Of a stretch of DNA of 52,636 bases, positions 32,075 through 40,482 are shown piece by piece; position 1 is the stretch's first letter; the number at the start of each line of letters is the position of its first letter. The stretch spans positions 1 to 52,636 of the IMG/VR virus record IMGVR_UViG_3300008219_003648. One strand, 5' to 3'. Both the position numbers and the translations under genes were made by a program. This stretch comes from a virus. Under the pieces are notes generated by a model. It did no database searches. It worked only from the letters and a program-made list of their open reading frames with translations, and was not told where the DNA came from.

Positions 32075-32296
32075 ATGGACGCTACAGCGGAAGATTATAA
32101 ATCAGTAATTTTTTCTGGGTGCTCAATAGAATATAAGGATATTTCTATTTGCGATTTGAGGCACCCTCTATCACAAAGTGGTCTTACTAGAGACATGGGA
32201 TATCAAGTCTGGTCTGATAAGCATCATTGTTACAATATTTACAAAAACATTGACGAGGCGGTTAAAAAGTTCATAGCTCTCAAGGGACATGTATAA
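32075..32296 (+). CDS. Small hypothetical protein between polymerase halves
   Basis: A 73-residue protein starting MDATAEDYKSVIFSGCSIEY, with a good AGGAG site 6 nt upstream. It contains DLRHPLSQSGLTRDMGYQVW and a final helix NIDEAVKKFIALKGH. No family recognised, and no intein, homing endonuclease or maturase motif is present. Its TAA shares a base with the ATG of the exonuclease (32296), so it is coupled to it. It may be a small partner of the split polymerase or simply cargo. Confidence 0.55.
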   Translation: MDATAEDYKSVIFSGCSIEYKDISICDLRHPLSQSGLTRDMGYQVWSDKHHCYNIYKNIDEAVKKFIALKGHV

Positions 32297-32979
32297 TGAA
32301 TTATAGAGATATTATTGTATTCGATTTTGAAACTGGTAGCGCTAATCCACATATAACACAGCCCACGCAAATTGCCGCAATAGCGATCCATGCTCGAAAA
32401 TTACAATTGCAACCGGGAGGAACATTTAATAGTGAAATGCGTCCTATTATAGATGATGATAAGGCTATTAAGGCGGGTGTAGCCCCCTTAGAAGATGAGG
32501 CCCTCAAGATCACCAGAAAAAATAGGACCGATTTAGCAAAAGCGCCATTACCAAAAACTGTATGGAAAAAATTTGCAAAATTTTGTGATAAGTATAATTT
32601 CAAAAAAACCAGTTATTATGCTCCTATCGCCGCAGGATTCAATATTAACCATTTTGATATGCCTATAGTTCAACGTATGTGTGAGCAATATGGACCATGG
32701 GATAATAAGCGAGGAGAACAAAAGATATTTAATCCTATTTTTACCATTGATGTTATGCAACATATATACTGTTGGTTTGAAAATAACCAAGATGTCAAGG
32801 GTTATAGTATGGATTATTTGAGGGATTATTTTGGTATCGGCAAGGACAATGCTCATGACGCTTTACAGGATGTAAAAGATACAGCTAATATTTTAATCAA
32901 ATTCATGCGACTTCAGAGAAGCTTATTGAAGAAAGTGAAGTTTGAAAAGTCTTTTGGAGATAAAGCTCTATATGTTTGA
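32296..32979 (+). CDS. DnaQ-like 3'-5' exonuclease (proofreading)
   Basis: A 227-residue DEDD-family exonuclease. ExoI is IVFDFETGS (D10, E12), ExoII is AAGFNINHFDMPIV (D121), and ExoIII is NAHDALQDVKDT (H187, D192), the DEDDh arrangement of the polymerase III epsilon subunit. All four acids and the His are present, so it should be active. It lies between the two halves of the DNA polymerase gene and overlaps the second half's ATG at 32972. This strongly suggests it is the proofreading partner of that polymerase. It lacks an obvious extra C-terminal domain. Confidence 0.88.
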   Translation: MNYRDIIVFDFETGSANPHITQPTQIAAIAIHARKLQLQPGGTFNSEMRPIIDDDKAIKAGVAPLEDEALKITRKNRTDLAKAPLPKTVWKKFAKFCDKYNFKKTSYYAPIAAGFNINHFDMPIVQRMCEQYGPWDNKRGEQKIFNPIFTIDVMQHIYCWFENNQDVKGYSMDYLRDYFGIGKDNAHDALQDVKDTANILIKFMRLQRSLLKKVKFEKSFGDKALYV

Positions 32980-34513
32980 TTTATCAAATTTGCATGATGA
33001 TCACGTCTGGGATTTGATATGTGAGGGTCACACCAAAGGTGTCTTTCAATTAGAATCTCAGCTAGGAAGATCATGGGCTAAAAAAGTGCGACCTAAAAAC
33101 ATCAATGAATTAGCGGCTCTTATTTCTCTAATTCGTCCCGGATGTTTGAAAGCATTTACGGACGGTAAATCTATGACTCAACATTATGTTGATCGTAAAG
33201 CTAACATCGATCCTGTAATTTATCCCGATGAATCTTTAGAACATATTCTTAAAGAAACCTATGGGGTACTTGTGTATCAGGAACAATCTATGATGATTGC
33301 TCAAGAGTTGGCTGGATTCACTCTGAAAGACGCAGATTCGCTCCGTAAGGCCATTGGAAAGAAAAAAGCTGGTTTGATGTCAGAAGTTAAAGAATCGTTT
33401 CTGAGGGGCGCTGAGAGTAAGGGGATAGTCACCAAGGAAATTGCTGAAGAAATATTTTCATGGATTGAAAAATCCAACAGATATGCCTTCAATAAATCCC
33501 ACGCTGTTAGTTACGCCATCAATGCTTATTGGAGTGCTTATTGTAAATTTCATAAAAGAGTACCATTTTACGTGTCTTACTTAAACCATTCTGATCGGAA
33601 ACCAGACCCCCAAAAAGAATTAAAAGAGTTGATTATGGACGCTAAGTTATCCGATATTGAAGTATATCCACCACGCTTACAGCATCTGCACACCAACTTT
33701 GTTGCAATAAATAATAAAATTTATTTTGGCTTGCGGCATATTAAACATATTGGTCAAAAGGAATGTGATAAAATCGAACAGTTATATAGAGATAACGATG
33801 TTTCTAATTATACGTGGATAGATGCATTAATAAATATTATATACAAAGGTAAAATTAACAAAAGGGCAGCAGTAGCCCTGATTTCAGTGGGTGCTTTTAG
33901 TGGCCCAAACAACCAACAACACAGAGAAAAAATGCTATATGAGTTTGATAGCTGGAAAGATCTTACTGCCAGAGAACAAACATATATCTCAGAAAATTAC
34001 AATAGTTCTGATAGTTTATCAGAATGTATAGGCAATATGATACAAGATACTAAAATCAATAGCCGTAGGCTAATTACCGTCCTAGATATTAAACAAATTC
34101 TAGATAATCCCCCTCATGAGGTACAGGATAACATTCCATCAATAGCTCAGCACGAGGAAAAATACATGGGATGCGCCCTTACATGTAGCAGAATGGATGC
34201 TATTAATACTAATTTTTCAACTTATATGTGTAAAGATGTGTCTCGTGGCACTATAAAAGGAAAGGTGAGTTTAATTGTTCAACTAAATTCTATTAGAACA
34301 TATAAAACTAAAAAGGGTAAAAATCCCGGCCAACTGATGGCATTTGTATCTGCGGAAGACGGAAGTGGCGTTTTAGACTCTATTACAGTATTTCCAGAAT
34401 GTTATCAACAATATCGTGACCTCCTAATTGAAGGAAATACAGTATTTATAAATGGAGAAATTTCCAAAAAGGACACTACTTCCGTTATAATAAATAAGGT
34501 GAGCCAAGTATGA
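32972..34513 (+). CDS. dnaE: DNA polymerase III alpha subunit, C-terminal half (fingers to OB fold)
   Basis: The second half of the split polymerase. From ATG 32972 (MFDLSNLHDDHVWDLICEG), which overlaps the exonuclease stop and has GGAG at 32956, it begins at the start of the fingers: TKGVFQLESQLGRSWAKKVR, LISLIRPGCL, VYQEQSMMIAQELAGFTLKD, ADSLRKAIGKKK, and NKSHAVSYAINAYWSAYCKF. A helix-hairpin region follows (NKRAAVALISVGAFSG), then an OB fold near the end (GKVSLIVQLNSIRTYKTKKG to VFINGEIS). Together with 30454-32061 the total is about 1050 residues, close to a whole DnaE. An upstream TTG at 32942 is a less likely start. Confidence 0.88.
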   Translation: MFDLSNLHDDHVWDLICEGHTKGVFQLESQLGRSWAKKVRPKNINELAALISLIRPGCLKAFTDGKSMTQHYVDRKANIDPVIYPDESLEHILKETYGVLVYQEQSMMIAQELAGFTLKDADSLRKAIGKKKAGLMSEVKESFLRGAESKGIVTKEIAEEIFSWIEKSNRYAFNKSHAVSYAINAYWSAYCKFHKRVPFYVSYLNHSDRKPDPQKELKELIMDAKLSDIEVYPPRLQHLHTNFVAINNKIYFGLRHIKHIGQKECDKIEQLYRDNDVSNYTWIDALINIIYKGKINKRAAVALISVGAFSGPNNQQHREKMLYEFDSWKDLTAREQTYISENYNSSDSLSECIGNMIQDTKINSRRLITVLDIKQILDNPPHEVQDNIPSIAQHEEKYMGCALTCSRMDAINTNFSTYMCKDVSRGTIKGKVSLIVQLNSIRTYKTKKGKNPGQLMAFVSAEDGSGVLDSITVFPECYQQYRDLLIEGNTVFINGEISKKDTTSVIINKVSQV

Positions 34514-34848
34514 ATAAATGTCACTTTGTAGGAATGTTGGCTGATGATCCTCACTTAGTAAATATTAATAATACATATCTAGTTACATTTACTCTAGCGA
34601 TTGAAGACCACCGCAAAGATAAGGATGGTAGTAAAAAACGTAGAGTAGATTTTTTACGGTTTGAAGCATGGGCTACAGGCGCTCAAACGATTGATAAACA
34701 TGCTCATAAAGGTGATTTTATGGCTGTTGAATCTATTGCAAGACAGTCAACATCGCACCAAGAAAAAAAATCGGACACAATCACTTTTAGGGTCACTAAT
34801 TTTAAAATCTTTAACAATAATAAGCTAAATGAAGATGACGAAAAATAA
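34510..34848 (+). CDS. ssb: Single-stranded DNA-binding protein
   Basis: A 112-residue OB-fold protein: NKCHFVGMLADDPHLVNINN, YLVTFTLAIEDHRKDKDGSK, RVDFLRFEAWATGAQTIDKH, KGDFMAVESIARQSTS, and ITFRVTNFKIF follow the strand order of bacterial SSB (single copy, tetramer-forming type). It ends NKLNEDDEK, an acidic tail shorter than the DDDIPF tip of host SSB. It overlaps the polymerase stop by 4 nt, placing it in the replisome operon. Its last 20 nt overlap the first gene of the large glycan block. Confidence 0.88.
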   Translation: MNKCHFVGMLADDPHLVNINNTYLVTFTLAIEDHRKDKDGSKKRRVDFLRFEAWATGAQTIDKHAHKGDFMAVESIARQSTSHQEKKSDTITFRVTNFKIFNNNKLNEDDEK

Positions 34849-36481
34849 AAAAGTATTATTCTGTTCTGAAGCATCATGGTTGCCCACGGGATATGCCGTA
34901 TATACTAAAGAAGTTTTATCCCGACTTTGTCAGATAGACGGCATTGAAGTGGCTGAATTAGCTTGCTATGTTGATAGTAATGATGTTAATATTTCTTCTG
35001 TTCCATGGAAAGTGTATCCCAATAAACCTTTACCTAATGATCCCACACATGATTCATATAAAGGTAATATTACAGCTCAGTTTGGGGAACAAGCCTTTAA
35101 TTCTGTCTTATTAGATTTTCAACCTGATGTAGTCATGGATATTCGTGATTGGTGGATGATTGAATTTCAGCAACGGTCTCCATTTAGAGACTTTTTTCAT
35201 TGGGCTATTATGCCTACTGTAGATGCTGCCCCACAGGGTAATCAATGGATCAATACTTATGCGTCAGCTGATTCGGTGTTCGCATACTCTGAATTCGGGC
35301 GAGACATTTTGTTGCAACAATGCGATAATATAAAATTTGTGGATGTAGCATCTCCGGCTGCAAGTCAACACTTTCAACCACACCCAAACAAACAACAACA
35401 CAAAATCGATATGGGGATTTCTCCAGAGTCCCTAATTGTAGGCACAGTGATGCGTAACCAAAAACGCAAACTATATCCTGATCTTTTTCAATCTTTTCGA
35501 GCTTTTGTGGATCAAGTTAATGATCCTAATGTATTTTTATATTGTCATACCTATTACCCAGATATAGGATGGGATATTCCGGGCTTAATAAACGATAACG
35601 GTCTTTCTAATCGCGTACTCATGACTTACAAATGCAAGAATTGTCAAGATATAACTGTAGACTTTTTTCAAGATGCTATTAAATATTGCAATAAATGTCA
35701 ACATTTTAATAGCCACTTAGTAGGTATTAATAATTCAATAGGCGAACCAGATTTAGCCAGCATATATAACCTATTTGATATATATGTACAATATGCCAAC
35801 AGTGAGGGTTTTGGGATGCCGCAACTTGAGGCTGCTAATTGTGGGCTTCCCGTTATATCTACTTATTATTCTGCGATGCAGTCTGTGATTGATAAGATTG
35901 GCGGCATGGGTATTGTGCCTCTAAGCTTTTATGTGGAATGTGAAACTGGTTGTAATAGGGCAGTTCCGAATAATGAAGTATTTGTTAATACTCTTGTCGA
36001 ACTACATAAAAACAAATATAAGTTACGAGACATTGGCGCAGAAACTAAAAAGAATGCTGTGGCAAATTATAGTTGGGATAAAACGGCGGATGTGTGGGCT
36101 AAGCATATTCTACAGTTAGAACCAAAAGATCCGTCAACCACTTGGTTTTCTCAACCCCATATCCCACAGCCAGCCACAGAAGTTCCAGAAGAAATAATTT
36201 CTATAGTAGACAAGGTTGATTTTATATTTAACAATATACTACATAAACCACAGTGGATAGGGAGCTATTTGTGGAAGCGTGTGTTGCGAGATATTACATT
36301 TGGATATAAATGTGAAAACATAACTAAAGACTTTTACTTTAACGAATCACATATTCAGTCTTATACTGGAAATACTCCCTTCTCACTAGAGCAAGCATGC
36401 CAAGAAATGGTTAACTTTAGAAATCAAATAAATCAGTGGGAACAGTCGCGCGCCCAAATGATGCAACAAGAAGGATATTAA
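34829..36481 (+). CDS. GT4-type glycosyltransferase with inserted zinc ribbon
   Basis: A 550-residue glycosyltransferase, about 150 residues longer than a plain GT4. N-terminal domain: SEASWLPTGYAVYTKEVL. Donor domain: GTVMRNQKRKLYPDLF with donor-site basic residues, and NSEGFGMPQLEAANCGLPV with the E-x6/7-E pair (E327, E334). Inserted in the donor domain is a zinc-ribbon-like loop, C269-x2-C272-x14-C287-x2-C290 (YKCKNCQ, YCNKCQ). A C-terminal helical tail of over 100 residues ends in a Gln-rich stretch. This opens the 18-kb sugar block. Donor and acceptor unknown. Confidence 0.85.
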   Translation: MKMTKNKKVLFCSEASWLPTGYAVYTKEVLSRLCQIDGIEVAELACYVDSNDVNISSVPWKVYPNKPLPNDPTHDSYKGNITAQFGEQAFNSVLLDFQPDVVMDIRDWWMIEFQQRSPFRDFFHWAIMPTVDAAPQGNQWINTYASADSVFAYSEFGRDILLQQCDNIKFVDVASPAASQHFQPHPNKQQHKIDMGISPESLIVGTVMRNQKRKLYPDLFQSFRAFVDQVNDPNVFLYCHTYYPDIGWDIPGLINDNGLSNRVLMTYKCKNCQDITVDFFQDAIKYCNKCQHFNSHLVGINNSIGEPDLASIYNLFDIYVQYANSEGFGMPQLEAANCGLPVISTYYSAMQSVIDKIGGMGIVPLSFYVECETGCNRAVPNNEVFVNTLVELHKNKYKLRDIGAETKKNAVANYSWDKTADVWAKHILQLEPKDPSTTWFSQPHIPQPATEVPEEIISIVDKVDFIFNNILHKPQWIGSYLWKRVLRDITFGYKCENITKDFYFNESHIQSYTGNTPFSLEQACQEMVNFRNQINQWEQSRAQMMQQEGY

Positions 36482-36482
36482 T

Positions 36483-37169
36483 ATGAATCACAGTAAACAT
36501 CCAGCAATACAAAAGTCTATCGATGAGGCCCAAGGTACTATACCGGACAACTTTAATGGACAGTTATTTCAAGATGTGTTTGTGAATGAAGTATTGGATA
36601 TTGACAATGGTTTTTTTGTGGATATAGGGGCTGGCACAGATGGTGTTAGAAATATGCCTATGAGTTTCTTCAGTAATACATATAACCTTGAAAGACGAAG
36701 AAACTGGACGGGTATTGCTATAGATTATGATAAAGAATACATAGATACGGCCCAATCTCATCGCCGTTGTCAGTGTGTGTGTGCTGATTTAATGGCAACC
36801 AATATAAATGATATATTAAAAGAATCCAACTGTCCTTCTGATGTAAACTATTTATCATTTGATGTGGACGAGGCCCAACCAAAGGTTCTTAGCGAACTCG
36901 ATCTTTCAAAATACAGATTCCAAATAATTACATATGAACATAATTTGTACCAAGGCTGCGACAAAGATCAAAAAATATCGAGAAACAAATTCAAAGAAGC
37001 AGGATACGAAATCTTGTGCGGAAACGTGATACTACACGATGTCGGTGTCGTAGAAGACTGGTACGTACACTCAGAATTTTTTGATCAATACGCACACTTT
37101 CAGTACCACGACATGAATTGTTTAACTATCGTAAACAATATAATTAGAAACAAACGCAAGCCCAAATGA
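36483..37169 (+). CDS. FkbM-type methyltransferase
   Basis: A 228-residue SAM-dependent methyltransferase of the FkbM type, which O-methylates sugars or polyketides. Visible motifs: FNGQLFQDVFVNEVLDIDNG, then the SAM loop FFVDIGAGTDGVRN (motif I), TGIAIDYDKEY (acidic residue that holds the SAM ribose), VNYLSFDVDEAQPKVLSEL and a terminal core. It lies next to GT genes, so sugar methylation is the most likely role. AAGAAGG before the ATG is adequate as ribosome binding site. Confidence 0.8.
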   Translation: MNHSKHPAIQKSIDEAQGTIPDNFNGQLFQDVFVNEVLDIDNGFFVDIGAGTDGVRNMPMSFFSNTYNLERRRNWTGIAIDYDKEYIDTAQSHRRCQCVCADLMATNINDILKESNCPSDVNYLSFDVDEAQPKVLSELDLSKYRFQIITYEHNLYQGCDKDQKISRNKFKEAGYEILCGNVILHDVGVVEDWYVHSEFFDQYAHFQYHDMNCLTIVNNIIRNKRKPK

Positions 37170-37188
37170 AGCAAGAAAGAGAAGTTCG

Positions 37189-38274
37189 ATGAAAGTACTT
37201 TACATAGGACATTATAAAGATGGTACCGGATGGGCCAATGCTGCCATTAATAATATACTGGCGCTCGATTCTGTAGGTGTTGAAGTAGTGCCGCGTGCTA
37301 TTACATTTGAAACCGAGCCAAAATCATATCCTAACAGAATCCAAGAACTAGAACAAGCTTCCAGTGAAGGGTGTGATATTTGTATACAACATACATTACC
37401 TCACCTATATTCTTATAATTCCAATTTTAAAAACATAGGATTTATTGCCAGCGAGACTAACCATTTCAAAGACAGCTCATGGCAGCATTATGCTAACCTA
37501 ATGGATGAAATATGGGTGCCCAGTATGCATACTAGGGTTGCATGTCGTATGAGTAATATAAAGGTTCCGGTCAATATTGCTCCTCATTCTTTGGATACTT
37601 CATCCTATAGTAAAATGTTAGAGGGAAATAAAATTCAGGAACTGGTTCACACATTCAACTTTGCTTTTGTTGGAGAGTTTATAGAAAGAAAAAATGTACA
37701 AGCATTGATACGCGCATTTCACACAGAATTTGGAGTGTCCGAACCTGTGAATCTATTTATTAAAACATCCCAACAATCCTTAGATTATGTGCAAAACTAT
37801 TGTAAGCAAATCAAGAATGGGTTAAAGCTACGAAAAAGATATAAAGAAGAAATTGTTGTATGTGGATATCTTAGTAAAGAAGATTATGTGTCAGTGTTGT
37901 CTCAGTGTCATTCTTTTGTAATGCCCAGTCGAGGAGAGGCGTTTTGTATTCCGGCTCTTGAAGCTATGGCGCTTGGTATACCAGTAATCTATACTAAAAA
38001 AACGGGGATGGACGACTTTTGCTTAGGAACGGCTGTGAAATCTATACAAGTTCCGTGTGTGGGTGCCATATCTACGCTTCCTAATCTATGTACTGCAAAC
38101 AATAAGTGGGCAGAAATAAATGTCGAAGAGTTGGCCATTGCCATGCGTAAAGTGTATATGCAATGGCAAACTGAAGCATCGCAAAAACAACGTAAGGCAT
38201 CTATTAAAAAAGCTAAATCATATAGCCACCAAAAGGTTGGAGCACAGTTAAAGGAATTATTGAATGACAGCTAA
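37189..38274 (+). CDS. GT4-type glycosyltransferase
   Basis: A 361-residue GT-B enzyme. VLYIGHYKDGTGWANAAINN forms the N-terminal acceptor loop, EIWVPSMHTRVACR and VNIAPHSLDTSSYS follow, AFVGEFIERKNVQALIRAFH carries the donor-phosphate Arg/Lys, and MPSRGEAFCIPALEAMALGIP is the E-x7-E nucleotide-sugar motif with RGEAF. Length is normal for GT4. It overlaps the next GT by 11 nt. Part of the same operon as the FkbM-like gene. Confidence 0.9.
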   Translation: MKVLYIGHYKDGTGWANAAINNILALDSVGVEVVPRAITFETEPKSYPNRIQELEQASSEGCDICIQHTLPHLYSYNSNFKNIGFIASETNHFKDSSWQHYANLMDEIWVPSMHTRVACRMSNIKVPVNIAPHSLDTSSYSKMLEGNKIQELVHTFNFAFVGEFIERKNVQALIRAFHTEFGVSEPVNLFIKTSQQSLDYVQNYCKQIKNGLKLRKRYKEEIVVCGYLSKEDYVSVLSQCHSFVMPSRGEAFCIPALEAMALGIPVIYTKKTGMDDFCLGTAVKSIQVPCVGAISTLPNLCTANNKWAEINVEELAIAMRKVYMQWQTEASQKQRKASIKKAKSYSHQKVGAQLKELLNDS

Positions 38275-39283
38275 CGCTACCCCAATGGCCGTTAGGTCTA
38301 TATTACGGCGTCAACAGCGACAAGAGCCGCTGAATATATTGACATTTTGTACCCATGAAAGATATGAACAAAAACTGTGTCAAACGGGTCACAATTTTTA
38401 TTCAATCAACTATGGTAAAGAATGGGATACTGATTATGGTGACATTCCTGAAAATTATTACGTTATAAACGAAGTACCGTCTTACATAAATTTTGATTTG
38501 ATTTTATGTCATACCGCTTGTGATAGACTTCGTGTATCACATAATATTAAAAATGATTTTAATATACCCATACTGCTCCATATGCACGTACTACCAGACA
38601 TAAGAAACGATGTGGCTACACAGGTAAATCAGTTTCAAATCGCTACTGCTAATGTAGACCAAAAGAGTTTTATTTCTGAATTTAGTATGAAGGCATGGGG
38701 ATCTACTGTACAGGATGCGACATTTATTGAACATGGCGTAGAGACAGACTTTTGGTCTGTTGACACAGAAATAGAACGTGATAATGCTTGTTTGTCGGTT
38801 GTAAATGATTGGCCTAATAGAGATTGGTGTTGTGGTTGGGAACTATGGAAAAATACAATAGGAATTAATACTCCAGAAGCGCTTCCAGTCAAGGTGTTTG
38901 GGAAAAGTCCCGGTTTTTCAGAACCCGCTCAATCAATAGAACATCTACGGCAAATTTACCAAACGTCTAAGATATTTTATAATACCTCATTACACTCCCC
39001 AGTGCCAACATCATTGCTGGAAGCCATGGCGTGCGGATGTGCAGTAGTATCAACAGCTACATGCATGATTCCCGAAATTATAGAACATGAGAAAAATGGT
39101 TTTATATCTAACGATCCCAATGAGCTACGGCAATTTCTAGAAGTGTTACTTAATGATGATAAATTGGCGCAACAGCTTGGCCAAGAAGCTAGAAATACCA
39201 TGGTAGAAAAATACAATCTACAAAGGCATATAGATAACTGGAACAAAATATTTTATGCAACAATTGCAGCCTATAAGGACTAA
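38264..39283 (+). CDS. GT4-like glycosyltransferase
   Basis: A 339-residue GT-B type protein. N-terminal domain with PLNILTFCTHERYEQKLCQT and PILLHMHVLP; donor domain with VFGKSPGFSEPAQSIEHLRQ and YNTSLHSPVPTSLLEAMACG, where Pro-Thr-x2-Leu-Glu replaces the usual Glu of the first half of E-x7-E, then CAVVSTATCMIPEII. The end is the usual helical cap. Overlaps neighbours by 11 nt and is separated from the next gene by 3 nt. Function inferred from fold only. Confidence 0.78.
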   Translation: MTANATPMAVRSILRRQQRQEPLNILTFCTHERYEQKLCQTGHNFYSINYGKEWDTDYGDIPENYYVINEVPSYINFDLILCHTACDRLRVSHNIKNDFNIPILLHMHVLPDIRNDVATQVNQFQIATANVDQKSFISEFSMKAWGSTVQDATFIEHGVETDFWSVDTEIERDNACLSVVNDWPNRDWCCGWELWKNTIGINTPEALPVKVFGKSPGFSEPAQSIEHLRQIYQTSKIFYNTSLHSPVPTSLLEAMACGCAVVSTATCMIPEIIEHEKNGFISNDPNELRQFLEVLLNDDKLAQQLGQEARNTMVEKYNLQRHIDNWNKIFYATIAAYKD

Positions 39284-39286
39284 CAA

Positions 39287-39709
39287 ATGAAAATATATCT
39301 ATCACCACACCAACCTAATGAAACATATAACGCATGGATTTCCAATATAGCGACTCTAGATGGACAGGTGCTAGATAGCGAAGCTACGCAAATTATTGCA
39401 TATCAATTTTTATCTATGTTCACTTATGATGAAGTTAGCCAAATTATACCGAAGATCGCTCAAAAAATGAGACTTAATTGTGAATTAACTATAGTTGAAC
39501 CTGATTTTAATTTACTAGCACAACAATATATTAGAGATGATTTCTCAATAGGTAATATCAATCAGATTATGTTTAATGGAAATTATATCAAGAGCGCCTT
39601 GAATCTAGAAGAAGTTGTTAGTTATCTTCCATCAAATTTAACTATTCATGAAAAGTCATTTAATGCATCATTGGCTCAAATGATAATCAAATGTAGGAGA
39701 GAGTCATGA
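39287..39709 (+). CDS. Methyltransferase-like half domain
   Basis: A 140-residue protein. Segments ATQIIAYQFLSMFTYDEVSQ and RLNCELTIVEPDFNLLAQQY read like the second half of a class I SAM methyltransferase (the region after motif IV, where the catalytic helix and the EhDL-like PD motif occur), and NQIMFNGNYIKSALNLEEVV like its acceptor cap. The SAM-binding N-terminal half (motif I glycine loop) is missing. It could be a relic or a non-catalytic partner of another methyltransferase. Stop overlaps the following ATG by 4 nt. Confidence 0.5.
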   Translation: MKIYLSPHQPNETYNAWISNIATLDGQVLDSEATQIIAYQFLSMFTYDEVSQIIPKIAQKMRLNCELTIVEPDFNLLAQQYIRDDFSIGNINQIMFNGNYIKSALNLEEVVSYLPSNLTIHEKSFNASLAQMIIKCRRES

Positions 39710-40482
39710 TAACTACATCGTGTAAAGGGTGTGTCTTTGCGACCTATACTGATAAACAACAATCAGGATGCCAATTGGGGCGCGCAGACAAGCTTACATA
39801 TGAAACTAATGAAGATGGCCATTATATGGTGCAACGATTTTGTAACACATATCGCCCCGAAGAATGGCTTAAAGAATTGTCACTAGATGAATATGAAAAC
39901 CGTCACGATGTGGTTCTTAATGAAACTGTTCCGCGTGTAGGGTTTTTTATAATATTTGACCCCACACACAATATAGAAGACCTAAGAATTACATTGGAAG
40001 ATATACAACGTCAAACCATACCCCCTCGATATGTGGCTGTTATAAATAGTAAAGTAGAATATAATATAGAAATTCAAGCAATCTTTAAAGAGATGTTTGA
40101 TTTTGATGTTACCATGCACCATATAGTACAAATGTCTTCTTTTCCAGAAGACCACAATCTTTTAGTAGATGAAGCATTTACGCATGCAAAAAATGGATGG
40201 TTATATATAACATATTCTCATGAGAAAATAGATAGAGATTTAGTTTCTAAAATGCATGCTCGCATTAACATCAACATGAAACCATTGGTTGTTGTTAAGC
40301 CGTACGAAGGTATTAAAGGGCTCCTATTTCAAACATCACTTTTTAAATTACTTAATGGCAATAAAACAAAAATGTATCACGATCAATCGGTTGACACTAG
40401 ATCATTTCTAGATAAAGTAGACGAAATGCCTAAAGATAATTCTAATACAGTTATTACGTGGAGTAAATTTAATGAAGCCTAA
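39706..40482 (+). CDS. Cys-motif GT-A-like glycosyltransferase
   Basis: A 258-residue protein in two parts. The first 50 residues carry a Cys-rich module: SCKGCVFATYTDKQQSGCQL with C-x2-C and a third Cys, then QRFCNTYRPEEW with a fourth, probably a metal site. The rest looks like a GT2 fold: RVGFFIIFDPTHNIEDLRIT, LEDIQRQTIPPRYVAVINSK, and GWLYITYSHEKIDRDLV where a DxD would be expected. The catalytic acid is therefore not clear. Cys modules like this occur on GTs of large marine phages as far as I recall. Overlaps neighbours at both ends. Confidence 0.6.
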   Translation: MITTSCKGCVFATYTDKQQSGCQLGRADKLTYETNEDGHYMVQRFCNTYRPEEWLKELSLDEYENRHDVVLNETVPRVGFFIIFDPTHNIEDLRITLEDIQRQTIPPRYVAVINSKVEYNIEIQAIFKEMFDFDVTMHHIVQMSSFPEDHNLLVDEAFTHAKNGWLYITYSHEKIDRDLVSKMHARININMKPLVVVKPYEGIKGLLFQTSLFKLLNGNKTKMYHDQSVDTRSFLDKVDEMPKDNSNTVITWSKFNEA

